DNA from: Cephalotus follicularis
Taxonomy: Eukaryota; Streptophyta; Magnoliopsida; Oxalidales; Cephalotaceae
Direction: 5' to 3'
Assembly: GCA_001972305.1 (NCBI GenBank)
Contig: BDDD01002368.1
Location: 1-64,000 of the forward strand
DNA length: 64,000 nucleotides
Shown here: positions 42,501 to 54,700 of the stretch, in pieces
Layout of the letters: the number at the start of each line of letters is the position of its first letter
Position numbering within the stretch: the first letter of the stretch is position 1
The notes under the pieces: model-generated
What the model was told of the DNA's origin: nothing
The model's database searches: none
The model's input: the letters and a program-made list of their open reading frames with translations, nothing else
Position numbers and translations under genes: made by a program

Positions 42501-44399
42501 TCAGGGACTGGTAGGTAAAAGCTTATAGTTCACTCAACTAAAATGCGCGTTTTAATTTGTGAACAGCTCAAGATTCGGCATTAAGCCTTATTTATTATTA
42601 TTGTTTATTAAAATAAGAGATTAATGAAAGTTAGATAGTTGGTAACTTCTCGTGTTTATTATGCAAACAAGTATGATTATAAATTAGAAGATAAAATCTT
42701 ATTTATAAATTTAAAAAGGTCATTACTGATGTATTAAAAAAATGAATCGATGTTTTAAAAAAGTCATAAATTTATCATTTTGTTTTTTAAACACATTTAT
42801 TAACACAAAAAATGTAAATAATTGTTCATTTTAATCAATCCGTTAATACTTGCAAGGTATGAACAAAAAATTGCAATAAGACAACAATTTTACGGTGGCG
42901 GAAAATATAAATTGAGGACTTAGGGTATTATTTGTGCTCATAGTTAATGTTTTTTTTCAGTGACCCAACACTAACCTTGGGACTCTGGCCTTTTGCAAGC
43001 GCACCATACAAAGCAGTATCCTTCCTGTAACGAGGCATCAAATGTTGCAATTAACTTCGGTTGATTCACTCAAGCGGTAGAATCAACATATATTCCTATT
43101 TTCTAGACAATATATATTTTTATATCAAACCACTAACCATAGATATATTTATTGGGTATAAAGATGTTAAAACGAGTAATGGGTAAGGTTTAGGCTCGAT
43201 TATGACCGATAATATATAGGTAGAATCATTCGTTTTTAAATAGGTTGTAATTATAGTAATATTCGGTCTATTTTTTTTGTAAGGGGAATGATGCTATTAT
43301 TAATGAAAATTTTGAGCAGTAAATAGATATCACGTGATATGTCAAAACATTATTAACGATTTTTTATGATGTTTGATATTTATTATTAAAACATTCAATG
43401 ATGTTTTGATACATCAAATGTTATTGGTTTATTGATCAAAATCCTTACTATTTTCTATTAGTACAAGCATATATTCTTATTTAAATCATTTAAAATATAA
43501 TTAGAGTATATATTAATTTTTCTTAATCTAAACATCAATGATTACATCTAATTTATTTTGAGCGGATCAATCGATAATCTTTCTACAATGATAACCATTA
43601 TTAGAATAGTATATAATAAAATAATTAATTATAAATTATTAAAATAAAACATAATATCCAAATAACAGATAACAAAACGAGAAATAAGTTGGAATCTTTA
43701 ATGCATTTCAGCTCGAACAATTAATTCATGAAACGTTTACATTTAACTCAAAATTTTAAAGCATATATATATATATATATATACACACTAAAGATCCACA
43801 ATCATGCTATCACCTGATAAGTACCAGTAGTTTTACATCAAATAGCCACTTAATGTGTATGATTATGATAAGAGCAGTGACTGTACTTTTTAGACAGTAT
43901 ATATATACGGCATATTCCCTTCACTAACCAAAAAGAAGGATCCAGTTTTTAAACAACAATAAATAAATAAATAAAGTTTTTAACCGTACTCGTATTTCTC
44001 TTTCTTGAATTGAATGAACCCGGTTTTTATCCTCTGGATCGGGTCGAACTCAGAACCGGTACCCTCTAACTCGGTAGTTATCTGCTTGATTTTTGCGGCG
44101 GCGACGCTTTCAAGATGAGCTTTTTCACTGCAAATCAAGGTGACATCGTAACCGTTAGATTATATTATTATTTCACGTGGCCAAGTAAAACAGACGGCTG
44201 ATCTAAGCCGATTTTGACATTAACTAAAAAACATTGCGATTTTTTGAGTATTGCAAATGACAGATAAGGACATTAATTGTTGTTTAATTTACATGAACAA
44301 AATGAATGACAAAAAACAAAAGACACAGCAGAATCATCGTACATACCTGAGAAGCTTACTCAGTCCGGCGACGGCATCCTCGTACGATTCTTTTGCCAT
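39551..44399 (-). CDS. BCA3/4: Beta-carbonic anhydrase (BCA3/BCA4-like), probably cytosolic
   Basis: Eight coding exons on the minus strand: 44347-44399, 43990-44127, 42976-43024, 41446-41562, 40913-40966, 40165-40250, 39823-39928 and 39551-39715, giving 255 residues with every junction GT-AG and in frame. The protein interconverts CO2 and bicarbonate. Start [17 protein letters not shown] has no transit peptide, which points to the cytosol or plasma membrane. Zinc-binding and active-site motifs are intact: FACSDSR (Cys, Asp-Arg dyad) and [11 protein letters not shown] (His and Cys ligands), plus [18 protein letters not shown] and the C-terminal YPFVREAV and [16 protein letters not shown]. Length fits the plant beta class without plastid peptide. 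A donor-like GT after LDFK is ignored because the open end [10 protein letters not shown] resembles family C-termini. A 5' UTR intron is likely. Confidence 0.93.
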
Positions 44400-44411
44400 G
44401 TCTTCTTCTTT

Positions 44412-44457
44412 CTGTCAACACGAGTTATCAAAAAAGCTGCACACACATACATACACA

Positions 44458-44496
<39 letters not shown>

Positions 44497-45087
44497 CTGA
44501 TCTAAGAATATCACAAGATCGTCCAATGAATTTTTATTGAGGTCAAGAAATTTTGTTTTAATTATTTAAAAAAAAACATAGTTGTTTTGGTCAAAATTTT
44601 CATTTACAATTCATAAACAGAGAGTATATAAGTGTATATATATATCACAAGATCGGTCAATGAATTTTTTATCGAGGTCAATATATAAATTTTTTAAATT
44701 TCTGTTACAATTCATAAACAGAGCCTATACAAAAATCACCAGAACTATGATATAACAAAGAAATAATGTGATCATAAAAGCTGAAAACAAAACAAAACAT
44801 TGAAGAAATAAGGATTTATCCAAAAAAAAAAAAGAAGAAATAAGGAAGTTTTTGGTATATATTTAAGAAATGCAAACTTGAATCAAAATAAAAAGCAGTG
44901 AAGATATAATTGTGTTTTGATCTGAATCATGATCCGATAGATGCATGATAAAAAGAGAGAGAGAGATGTTGACAGAGACGGACCTTTGTTTTTTGCTTCT
45001 TCTTCTTTATTTCTCTGTGTTTAAGAATATGCTTTTTGTGAATTTTGTGAGAGTAAATTCTGCCCGTAACCACTTCTTTTATATAAG
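44412..45087 (-). promoter_or_regulatory. 5' UTR intron, leader and TATA box of the carbonic anhydrase gene
   Basis: The TATA box CTTATATAAAAG lies on the minus strand at 45076-45087. An ATG-free leader follows, with a possible donor near 44985 (AACAAAG|GTCCGT), and an acceptor GTTGACAG near 44412 sits 13 bases before the start codon. The intron contains an (AT)n microsatellite at 44461-44494. Transcription start and donor are inferred, not proven. Confidence 0.55.
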
Positions 45088-45593
45088 CTCACCACTACTC
45101 ATCACGTATAGTGCGCTATTGATTGGCTATTTTTAGAGTATTGTATTGAGTATGTATGACCCACAAACCAGAGTCAAGTCCTTTAATTCGGTTGTATATA
45201 TATGGCTGTTTCTTACATTCAATAATAATTTTGTCATTTGAATTTCCATTTTTTAATTAGAAGAGTGTGTGTAAGTATGTGATTATTATTGGTAGAATAG
45301 TTTTCATTTCAGTCATTAGATTGAAATTCAATAATTATAATACACCACGTTAGATTATATGTTTAAAAATCATCAATGATTTTACTAATATTATGTATTT
45401 GTTTCCATTGAATTAACTATTTTACATGCAATAATCCTAAATAATTAGGATTCAAATGTGACTTTACATGACATTTGTTTAATTTTTATATATTTATTGA
45501 GTCATTAAAATAGATGAAAGATTTATTAACACCAAAATTTTCCGTTTTACATTCATCACTTCTATCGTTAATTGAGTCCATAAAAATTGGTAA
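45088..45593. other. Upstream flank of the carbonic anhydrase gene
   Basis: AT-rich, no gene seen. It ends at the target site GGTAA of the solo LTR. Confidence 0.4.
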
Positions 45594-46575
45594 TGTGACA
45601 TCCGTGTCCTTGTACGGTCGGTGTCTGTGAGCCTACCGGGCTTCTGTCTATCTGTATGTCTGTTAATCTATTTTCTGGCATTCATGATATGCATCATGAC
45701 ATTATTTAAATTTTTACGATTTTATTCTGATGGTTTTCTGCACAAGAAATTAATTTGTCTTTCCGTAAATTAAATAATATTTTTCTGAAATGACTGCTGA
45801 TTCGGAAAAATAGCCCAAGTGGTATGTCCTAAACATCCGATTTCTATCCGTAACGGTTAAATTCTGGCCAAACCTCATTCTGTTATGGTGGAGTTTATAT
45901 ATATATATATATATGTTTTTTTATATTTGCGAGCAAATACTCTACTGAGTCTTTTGTTCCATCTCACTAGTCCTGTGGACTAACCCTCTCTTCTGTTTTC
46001 TGTTTTTAGTTCTGACAGGTTAGTCTGCTGAGCTCTGTCAGCTGGAGTCTGTCTATCTGCTGAGGTGAGACCACATAGGGCATGCTACCAGAGTCATAAT
46101 ATGCATAGCATACTGCATCAATGTTTTAAATTCTGCATTTCTTATATGTTTATATAACTGTTTTTAGTTTTGTTTAAAAAAGGTTGAACCCTAATCAGGT
46201 TTTAAGTTTTGTTAATACGGTTGAGGCAGAGCCCAACCCATTTCTCGTTTTCTGTTTTTAAATTGTGATCTGCTGAGGGCTGAGCCCATTACAAACTGTT
46301 TCCTCCTTCGGGAGTGTGTTTTTATAAACTGTGTTTTTCTTTACAGGGGGCATAGTCCTATAAACGAATACTACATGCCCGATTTTCGTAAAATTTTAAG
46401 AGTTAGAATTATTTTCAAGTTTTCCAAGAAACTTTTATGTTTTGAAGATTTCTTCTGTTTTAAAATGCTTTTCTGAATCTCTGTTCTGCTGAACCTACGA
46501 GGTGAGTCTCTGTTGGGAGGCTTGGCCTCGTAGCGGGCGCGACGGATTCCAGCGGGTCTGGGTCCGGGCGTCACA
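45594..46575 (-). mobile_element. Solo LTR (982 bp), target duplication GGTAA
   Basis: Plus-strand ends TGTGACATCCGTGTCC and CCGGGCGTCACA, flanked by GGTAA at 45589-45593 and 46576-46580. It is the reverse-complement relative of 13171-14544, sharing blocks such as CCGTAACGGTTAAATTCTGG, CTAGTCCTGTGGACTAACCC, AACAGATCACAC-type repeats and CATAGTCCTATAAACGAAT. It lacks the GC-rich block of the longer copy and has a (TA)n tract at about 45896-45914 there instead. It lies about 0.5 kb upstream of the carbonic anhydrase promoter, in the same orientation if TGTGACGCCC is taken as the LTR start. Confidence 0.88.
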
Positions 46576-46580
46576 GGTAA

Positions 46581-46964
46581 GATCATCATTGACGGTAAAA
46601 CAATCCTCCATCAATAACAAGGGATAAATGCAATCAAAACTTTGGTGTTAATAAATGTGATACTGAAATTATAGGAGGTCACCCCATCATAATTCAATTG
46701 ACGAAATATATACCCTCATGTCATCAAAACTCAATACAGCGTGAAACATCATATTAAATTTTTAATAATTAAAACTATATCGTTTTGTTAATTATATTTT
46801 ATAACGTTTTATTGTAAAACTATGATTGCATTGTTTTATTATATTATTCATTCTTTTGATTATATTTTCTTATACTATTATTAATTAGGAGCAAAAAAAA
46901 AAGGTCCTTTTATCGCATTGTTACATATAAAGTGAGTGATACTATTGTTCTCGAGCCACTTAAT
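46581..46964. other. Short intergenic stretch
   Basis: AT-rich spacer between the solo LTR and the MULE target site. Nothing recognised. Confidence 0.4.
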
Positions 46965-47339
46965 TAGATTCTAGAGTTTTTTTCTTAAATACAATTTTTT
47001 TTAAACTTATTCTCTATTTACCATCTTTATCAAACTATTTCCCGCATTACCACTCCAAACCTCACTTTTCACCGAACCTGCCGTTTTTTTTTCTCTCTCT
47101 CACCTACTCTCTCTCTCCCACAATTTATCTCTCTCGCTCTTTTTCCTTCTCTCCCACTGCATTATTTTTTTTCTCCCATTTTCTTCTCTCTCCCGCAATT
47201 TCTCTCTCTCCCTCTTTTTCCTTCTCTCTCGTTCCATTCTTTTTTTTTCCCATTTTCTTCTCTCTCCTATGTCCTCTGTCTCTGTGTCCTTCTCTCCCAT
47301 TTTTTTCCCATTTTCTTCTCTCTCTTGCTTCTTCTCTCC

Positions 47340-47605
47340 CGTGTACCCTAGCATGCCGTGCAACATCATACCCCCGAGCTCTCCCAAGCACACCCTCATC
47401 ATGCAATGGAACCGAGCTCTCCGCTGTGAGCATCCTAAGCATGCAACGGCGCCGAGCTTTCCACTGCATGCATCCCGAGCATGCAAGGCACCGACCACCG
47501 TCCAACATGCATTCCGAGCATGCAAGGCGCCGACCACTGTCCCGCATGCATCTCGAGCATGGAAGACGCATACGGTGGAGAGCTTCATGCAACTGAACTG
47601 AACTA
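47340..47605. repeat. Degenerate ~39-bp tandem repeats next to the left MULE TIR
   Basis: At least three units built on GAGCATGCAAGGC(A/G)CCGACCAC occur at about 47470-47580, with more diverged units before them (GAGCATCCTAAGCATGCAAC). The segment is far more GC-rich than its surroundings. It gives a 13-residue periodic open frame on the minus strand, which I do not regard as a gene. Sub-terminal repeats are common in MULEs. Confidence 0.6.
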
Positions 47606-48042
47606 ACATTTCTTCATGCAACATTAAGCATTGAGAAGAAATTACAATTATAGTTAGTTACGAACATAATGTCATAGAGTGAACGTCTGAAGCAGATAAA
47701 AAAGTTTTAAGTGGTCACGTTACAAATTCAAAACAAAGATATACAACCATTACGCACAGGCACAGGATGTGCAGGGAAAAAGTGTTGTTCCTCCATTTTG
47801 AGAGAACCCCATTATACCAAATTTTGTCTAGGCCAAATTCCTTGTGGTTGCCACAGATATGCTGCTCCCGAGCATGCTCAAAATCCGAATTCCAGCCTAC
47901 TGAAGAACCTGAAAGTCCACTTCCATGGGCAATATAGTGAAACTGCCAGCCCATAGTTAACAGGTACTGAGACCACTTACCGGACATGGGAATTCTAATG
48001 GTCAGAACCAGTATGTGAATCTTATTGGTCCAAATCAACTTG

Positions 48043-48841
48043 TCAAGATACCATATCCCCAGCAAATAAAATGTCACATATCTTCTCATCCATAGAGACT
48101 GTTTCGTCAGAACGGCCATTATTCTGCAGGTTTTTCTTTTCCTTCCGATAGGTTTCTACTTCACTAAGCCTACCACTTATTTCCAAACCAAATAACAGAG
48201 CATTGTATGTACCCAAAGAAGGATGTTTTCCCGTCCTCTGCATGGATTTGTATGTTTTAAGTGCTTTGTTAGCACTCCCAGCAGCGAAATGAACACCAAT
48301 CAAAGCAGTGTAAGTGGCAGTGCACTTCTGCTCATCAGGCAACAAACTAAAAATCTTTGCAGCACAAACTGGTCTTCTAGCACACCCAAGCCTGTAAATT
48401 AAGAGTGCCCGTGTATACACTCCAAGAGAATGTCCAGCCCTAGTCATTTCTTTAACAATTTCCACCACCTTTGGGAACGTATTTGTTCTAATCAGAATGC
48501 CTATCAAGGCAAGATAAGCAGTCCTCCTAAGTTTTATGTCCATTTTAATAGAATATTGAAAGGCCAATAAAGCATCATCACGTTTGTAATGAGCACAGTT
48601 TACCTCAATGATGGTTGAGATAGTCACAGAATCCAACTTTAATTTTTTATCCATCATCCCAGCAAGTAAATGGTTAACGGCAACACGGTTGTGCTTTTTC
48701 AAGAGACTTACTATGAGTCCTCTATCCAAATTTGAATCAGCACCAGTTGCTATAGGATCAACATCCTCATCGCTGATGCTTTCAAGGGAAATATGAGGAT
48801 TAACTTGCCTAAGAAGGGCATCACTCTCACCAGAGACATTT
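48043..48841 (-). pseudogene. Captured 5'-truncated pentatricopeptide-repeat (PPR) gene fragment
   Basis: An uninterrupted minus-strand frame of about 265 codons from the inner TIR edge to TAG/TAA near 48043. PPR-type helical pairs are visible: VAVNHLLAGMMDKKLKLDS, TAYLALIGILIRTNTFPKVV, GVYTRALLIYRLGCA, ATYTALIGVHFAAGSANKAL, KTYKSMQRTGKHPSLGTYNA. PPR proteins bind organellar RNA. The N-terminal part and any targeting peptide are absent, because the frame runs into the TIR at about 48845. The next 0.4 kb (47640-48042) is probably the gene's 3' UTR, captured along with it. An open frame of this length suggests recent capture or selection. No start codon context of the parent gene remains; the first internal ATG is near 48729. 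Confidence 0.75.
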
Positions 48842-49337
48842 ATGTTTTAAAAGCCTCCATAAATATAGGGTACCGACGGACAAGACCGTTTTCTTTCATA
48901 TAATGGGAGAGAAGACGCAGGAGAGAGAAGAAAATGGGAAAAAATGGAGAGAAGGACGCAGAGAGAGAGGAACAGGAGAGAGAAGAAAATGAGGAAAAAA
49001 AGAATGGAACGGGAGAGAAGGAAAAAGAGAGAGAGAGAGAAATTGCGGGAGAGAGAAGAAAATGGGAGAAAAAAAATAATGCAGTGGGAGAGAAGGAAAA
49101 AGAGGGAGAGAGAGAAATTGTGGGAGAGAGAGAGAGTAAGTGAGAGGGAGAGAAAAAAAAGAGAGAGAGAGAGAAATTGCGGGAGAGAGAGAGTAAGTGG
49201 GAGGGAGAGAAAAAAATTGGTATGTTCGGTGAAAAGTGAGGTTTGGAGTGGTAACGTGGGAAATAGTTTGATAAAGATGGTAGATAGGGAATAAGTTTTA
49301 AAAAAAATGGTATTTGAAGAAAAAACTCTAGATTCTA

Positions 49338-50165
49338 GTTGATATAAAAATATCGGAAAGAGAGTGATCATGTCATGATCATAATAACAACCACTCTTTA
49401 ATTATTACATGAGAGTCGCATTGTTTTAAGAGAATTTTTAATAGGCATAATTTGTGTAAACACAAATAATTATAAGAGTTCAATATTAAATAAAAATATA
49501 ATAAACTATTATAAACAACAATGGATAAAGACTCACTATTAGTTGTGAGATTGTATTTACCCAAAAATTTTGTTATTGTCTTTTTTTATGAATTTAAATT
49601 TTCTATAATTACTATAAGTAGAATAACTTTCATTTTATTTATTAGATTAAAATTCAACGACTATAAACACACCGTATCCGATTATATTTATAAATATTAT
49701 TAATAATTTTATTGATGTGATATATTTATAATCATTATATTAAATATTTTAATAATTATAGATAATTTGGATTTCCTTTTTATATTGTAAGTAACTTCGT
49801 CCACACATTTAAAAAGAGAAAAAGAATGATTTTGTGTAGTTGAGTGTAGGGTATAAAAATGGGTGAGGTTTTATTAGACGGTGATTGGCGAAGATGTACT
49901 CCATCTTTGTTGGAAGTTTGACAATTCAACGGTCTTTATGGTCTCCGCGTGGATTACGTCCTTTGTTTATTGGAAATAAAATGAATTGTTAATGGTGTGC
50001 GATTTGTTCAATAAATGATTGACGTTACAAAGGAAATTTCGGTGGCAAACAAACAACCTAACTACCTAAGTCAACAAAGGATGGCTTCCATGTGGAGGGT
50101 TTGACGATAATGTTTCTTTCCTCAATTTGCGATCACTGGTCCCTTTTTTTCACTCAATTTTTTTA
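49338..50165. other. AT-rich intergenic region right of the Pack-MULE
   Basis: No gene or known repeat recognised. Very AT-rich from 49380 to 49800. Confidence 0.45.
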
Positions 50166-50500
50166 GGGACAATTACAAATACCTCCCTGAGGTATTCCTT
50201 TACAACTTTTTCCTCCCTCTATTTTAAGATATTACAAAAACCTCCTTGAGATATTAACCCATCAAACAAAAACCTCCCTGAGGTATTAAAATACCCAAAA
50301 TACCCCTAACTTTACAATAATAACAATAACAATAATAATGGATAATTACAAATACCTCCCTGAGGTATTATTTTACAACTTTTTCCTCCCTCTATTTTAA
50401 GATCCAACAAAAACCTTCCTGAGGTATTAATTCATCCAACAAAAATCTCCCTGAAGTATTAAGATACCCCAAAACCTCTCACTTTATAATAATAATAATA
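50165..50500. repeat. Two tandem copies of a ~165-bp dispersed-type repeat
   Basis: Units at about 50169-50335 and 50339-50500 each begin ACAATTACAAATACCTCCCT-like, contain TTTTTCCTCCCTCTATTTTAAGA, then two further CTCCCTGAGGTATTA blocks, and end in an AATAATAAT run. Internal repetition of CCTCCCTGAGGTATT is direct and also partly inverted. No coding capacity. It resembles anonymous dispersed repeats of plant genomes. Confidence 0.65.
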
Positions 50501-50546
50501 ATAAAACAAAATAAAACAAATATATAGAATATATAAAACAAAAACT

Positions 50547-50640
50547 AAAAATTACAGTACTTTTTTTTAAATCAAGAAAGAAACATATTTTAAAAAAAAG
50601 TACACTTTCTTTCTTGATTAAAAAAAATACTGTAATTTTT
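50547..50640. repeat. Imperfect hairpin (about 36-bp arms)
   Basis: Left arm 50547-50583 (AAAAATTACAGTACTTTTTT..) and right arm 50606-50640 are inverted complements with only small differences around a roughly 22-bp loop. A third partial copy of the arm (ACTAAAAATTACAGTTTTTT) lies at about 50670-50690. Possibly a MITE remnant. Confidence 0.55.
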
Positions 50641-51409
50641 AATAATAATAATAAATATATAAAATAAAAACTAAAAATTACAGTTTTTTAATATATAGAA
50701 TATATATACATATTTAATTAAAAATGTAATACATCCGAACCAATCCAGATTTTATAAATTGGTATTGAAACCGATCTGAAACCAAATTAAAAAAAAAAAC
50801 CATCTCATCGATACGATTCCAATTCAATTCTTCAATAATACAATATTAATTGTCATTTCTAGTCTGCATCTTGTGGAGTTGCACCAAAGGATCTCAAATC
50901 CAACAATCATATTGTTCTTTTTCCTATTTGGTAGCCAAAGATCGTTAACACCAACGAATCAAGGAGAGAATTGAAAGTAGTTGAGTTCAAAACAATCTTG
51001 TCAACCTTTTTAATAAAAAACGAAGCCAAGTAAACGATTGACTTGAAGAGACAATGTAGATGCTATACCCTAAATATTAAATGGGACAAAAGTCTAGAAT
51101 TGAACGAGTTCCTGGTCCATTTAATTAATGAAGTTGGAGGAAGGTTTCTACTGAAGCTGACCAATGAAACCACAAATTAGCAAAGAAACGAGAGATTGAG
51201 TTGGAACATTAATTGTTTTGTTTTGAAGATGAGAATATGAGAGCAACCTGGCGAGCAGTCAACTACCCCAGACAAGAAGTGTTAATCAGAGGCAAGAGTT
51301 CGTTTCAAAGGTACAAACTGGGGAGGGCAGTTAAAAACAGAGACATGTGGCTGTGGAGAGCGGACAAGTAACGCATTTCCTTAATGAATATGGTTGTATG
51401 GCTCATCAG

Positions 51410-51612
51410 TGTTATAAACTTATAGGATTAACAAATAATTGAAAATTATAGTATAAAAAGAGATTGAGAAAATAAGAGATTTCTTAATTTATTCTTAACA
51501 TTACATTCTTATTTATAGGAGTTTTGGGGTTGTTGGAATAGTAATCATGATTGTTGGAATAATAATTCATACTTAATTTTTGCCTAATTCTACAATACTC
51601 CCTCTTAAATTT
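51410..51612 (-). repeat. 3' LTR and polypurine tract of copia element 2
   Basis: LTR at 51410-51594. On the minus strand the PPT reads AAATTTAAGAGGGAGTAT directly before the LTR start TGTAGAATTAG. This defines the LTR boundary and the element's orientation. Confidence 0.85.
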
Positions 51613-51728
51613 CTATTCCACGTTACTATGGCTGCCTCGTTAAAACCTTGTTAGGAATAAAAACCTTTGCGAAGGAAAAAGAGTACAGTCTCCCCCTGAA
51701 ACAAAACTTTACAAGTTCTTGTACTGTA

Positions 51729-54700
51729 TTAATGAAGATCTTTAATCTGACAGATCCCAATATCATGTCTGAGCTTCTTGAATGTAATACCTGGTAATGT
51801 CTTCGTACATAAAACCGCTAAATTGTCACTTGATCGGATTTGTTGTATATCAATATCACCATTTTTCTGAAGCTCATAGGTGTAAAGGAATTTTGATGAA
51901 ATATGTTTCGTTCGATCGCCCTTGATATATCCTCCTCTGAGTTGTGTGATACAAACAACATTATCTTCATATATTACTGTGAGATTATTTCTAATCGAGA
52001 ATAGTCCACACGATTCTTGTATATGTTGAATCATTGATCTCAACCATATACATTATCGGCTTATTTCATGAATTGCAATGATCTCTGAATGATTTGAATA
52101 AGTTGCTGTCATTGCCTGTTTTGTTAAACGCCATGATATAGCAGTGTCACAAAAGGTAAAGACATAACCGGTTTGTGATCTTGCGTTATGTGGATCAGAT
52201 AAGTATCCCGCATCAGCATATCCAATCAATGTTGATTTTGTTACCCTTGGATAAAATAGACCCATATCAATGCTTCCACGCAGATAGCGCATTATGTGCT
52301 TAATCCTATTCCAGTCTCTTCTTGTAGGTGTAGAGCTATATCTTACTAGCAAATTAATGGAAAATGCAATATCAAGTCTTGTGCAATTTGCAAGGTACAA
52401 TAGTGCTCCAATTGCGTTAAGATAAGGGACTTCATGTCCAAGGATTTCTTCTCCTTCTTCTTGAAGACGAAATGGATTCTTCTTAACATCAAGAGATCGG
52501 ACGACCATTGGAGTGCTTAGAGGATAAACTTTGTCCATGTTGAATCAACTAAGAACCTTTTCAGTGTATGTGGATTGATGGATTAAGATCCCAGATGATA
52601 TGTGCTCCACCTGTATACCAAGATAAAATCTTGTTTTTCCAAGATCTTTCATTTCAAACTCACCCTTTAAATAGGTCGTAGTCTTTGTAAGTTCTTCAGA
52701 AGTACCTACAAGATTTAAGTCATCCACATATACTGCAATAATAGCAAATCCATCGTTAGATTTTTTGGATAAAAATACATGGACATATTTGATCATTTGT
52801 ATACCCTTCTTTAATTAAATATTCACTTAGTCGATTGTACCACATTCGACCAGATTGTTTCAATCCATACAACGAACGTTGCAGCTTAATTGAATACATA
52901 TTGTGAGATTTGTTCGATTTAAGAATTTTAAATCCATCATGAATTCTCATATATATTTCACTATCAAGTTATCCATATAAGTATGTCGTTATTACGTCCA
53001 TAAGACGAGTTTCAAGTCCGTTCGAAGCAGCCATACTAATTAGGAATCGAAAAGTGATTCCATCAATAACTGGAGAATATGTTTCCTAGTAATCAATAAC
53101 TGGTCTCTGTGAGAACCCTTGAGCTACAAGCCTTACTTTGTATCTCACAATTTTATTTTTACATTTCGTTTTCGAACAAATATTCATCTGAACCCAACAG
53201 GGGTTACACCATTTGGTGTTTCAATTATTGGTCCAAATACTTCTCGTTTGGACAAAGATTGCAACTCTGCTTGTATTGCATCTTTCCATTTTGGCTAATC
53301 ATTTTTTTGTTGACATTGTTCAACACTTTGTGGTTCATGATCCATAACAGGATTTGTAATATCCAATGCAAAGATATAGGCAAACTTGTCATTAACTATA
53401 ATCTCATCTCGATTCTTCATTATGTGCATAATTAATCGAGACTTCTTGATTTTGAAATCTCATAGTCTCTTTAGGGCTTTGTACTCTCTCTGGAGTCAAT
53501 GTGGGTTCTGAAAATAACACATTATCTTGTGTTAATGCTATTTTAGGGTTTTGTACACAACCCTTATTTGCCTTTGGTTTTCGTGGTACAATATCTTTAG
53601 CACCAATTGGTCTACCAAGTCTCAATTTTTACTAGTTTTAGATATATCAATTCTTACTGGAGCATTCACAACTAGAATATAAGATTTTACCATTTTTTTA
53701 GCATCATTAAATGCATCTGGCATTTGATTGACAATATTTTACAAATTAATGATCATTTGAACTTGTAGTTCACATTCATTTATACGTGGATCAAAACTAT
53801 GTAATCTTGATGCTTTCCATGAAATTTCATTTTCATTTTTCAATAAAATCTTGTCTCCCCATAACATTGGGAAAACCAATTCATCAAAGTGGCAGTCCGC
53901 ATAACGTGCAGTAAACATGTCACATGTTAATGGTTCAAGATACCTTATAATTAATGGAGAATCAAATCCCACATAAACGCCAAGTCTGCGTTGTGGTCCC
54001 ATCTTGCTCCGCTGAGGAGGTGAAATAGGGACATATACTGCACATCCAAACACTCTTAAGTGGGATATGTTTGGTTCTTGACCAAGAACAAGTTGCAATG
54101 AAGAATATTTATGATATGCAGTCGGTCTTATACGTATAAGAGCCGCAGCATGAAATATCGCATGTCCCCAAGCTGAAATGGGTAACGTTGACCTCATCAA
54201 TAAATGACGAGCAATCAATTGAAGTCTTTTGATAAGAGATTCGGCTAACCCATTTTGGATGTGTACATGAGGAACATGATGTTCAATGGCAATTCCTATT
54301 GCCATACAATATTCATCAAATGCTTTGGAACAAAATTCAGCAGCATTATCTAGCCGAATAGACTTTATAAGATGATCTGAAAATTGTGCTCGTAATTTAT
54401 TTATTTGAGCTAATAGTCTCGCAAATGCAACATTACGAGTTGAAAGTAAGCATACATGTGACCATCTTGTCGATACATCTATTAAGACCATAAAATACCG
54501 AAATGGTCCAGACGATGGATTAATCGGTTAACAAATATCTCCTTGAATTCTCTCTAAGAATTTTGAAGATTCTATAACCACTTTTATTGTAGATGGTCTT
54601 ATAATGAATTTTCCTTGTGAACAAGCAACGCAATGGTTATCATTATTCAATAGCATTTTTTGCTTTTTAAGTGGATGACCATATGAACTTTCAATTATTC

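Larger units (their letters stand above)
46974..49328. mobile_element. Pack-MULE (non-autonomous Mutator-like element) with captured PPR fragment
   Basis: A 2355-bp element flanked by the exact 9-bp direct repeat TAGATTCTA (46965-46973 and 49329-49337), the target-duplication size of Mutator-like elements. Long terminal inverted repeats run from GAGTTTTTTTCTTAAATAC on the left and, in reverse complement, GAGTTTTTTCTTCAAATACC on the right, extending about 365 bp (to about 47340) and about 430 bp (from about 48896). The outer 110 bp are ordinary sequence; the inner part is strongly CT-rich (GA-rich on the right). No transposase is present. Inside are short tandem repeats and a 5'-truncated PPR gene piece. 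The duplicated site is nearly palindromic, so the exact border could move by a few bases. Confidence 0.87.

Noticed and set aside
47100..47624. Long Arg/Glu/Lys-rich open frames on the minus strand (and mirror frames at 48934-49294 on the plus strand)
   Set aside because: They are translations of the GA/CT-rich terminal inverted repeats of the Pack-MULE and its 39-bp repeats. Low complexity, open in several frames, no domain.
46965..49337. Idea that TAGATTCTA is part of the inverted repeat and not a target duplication
   Set aside because: As a direct repeat it matches 9 of 9; as an inverted repeat 8 of 9. The 9-bp length and TIR structure favour a MULE target duplication, though the near-palindrome leaves slight ambiguity.
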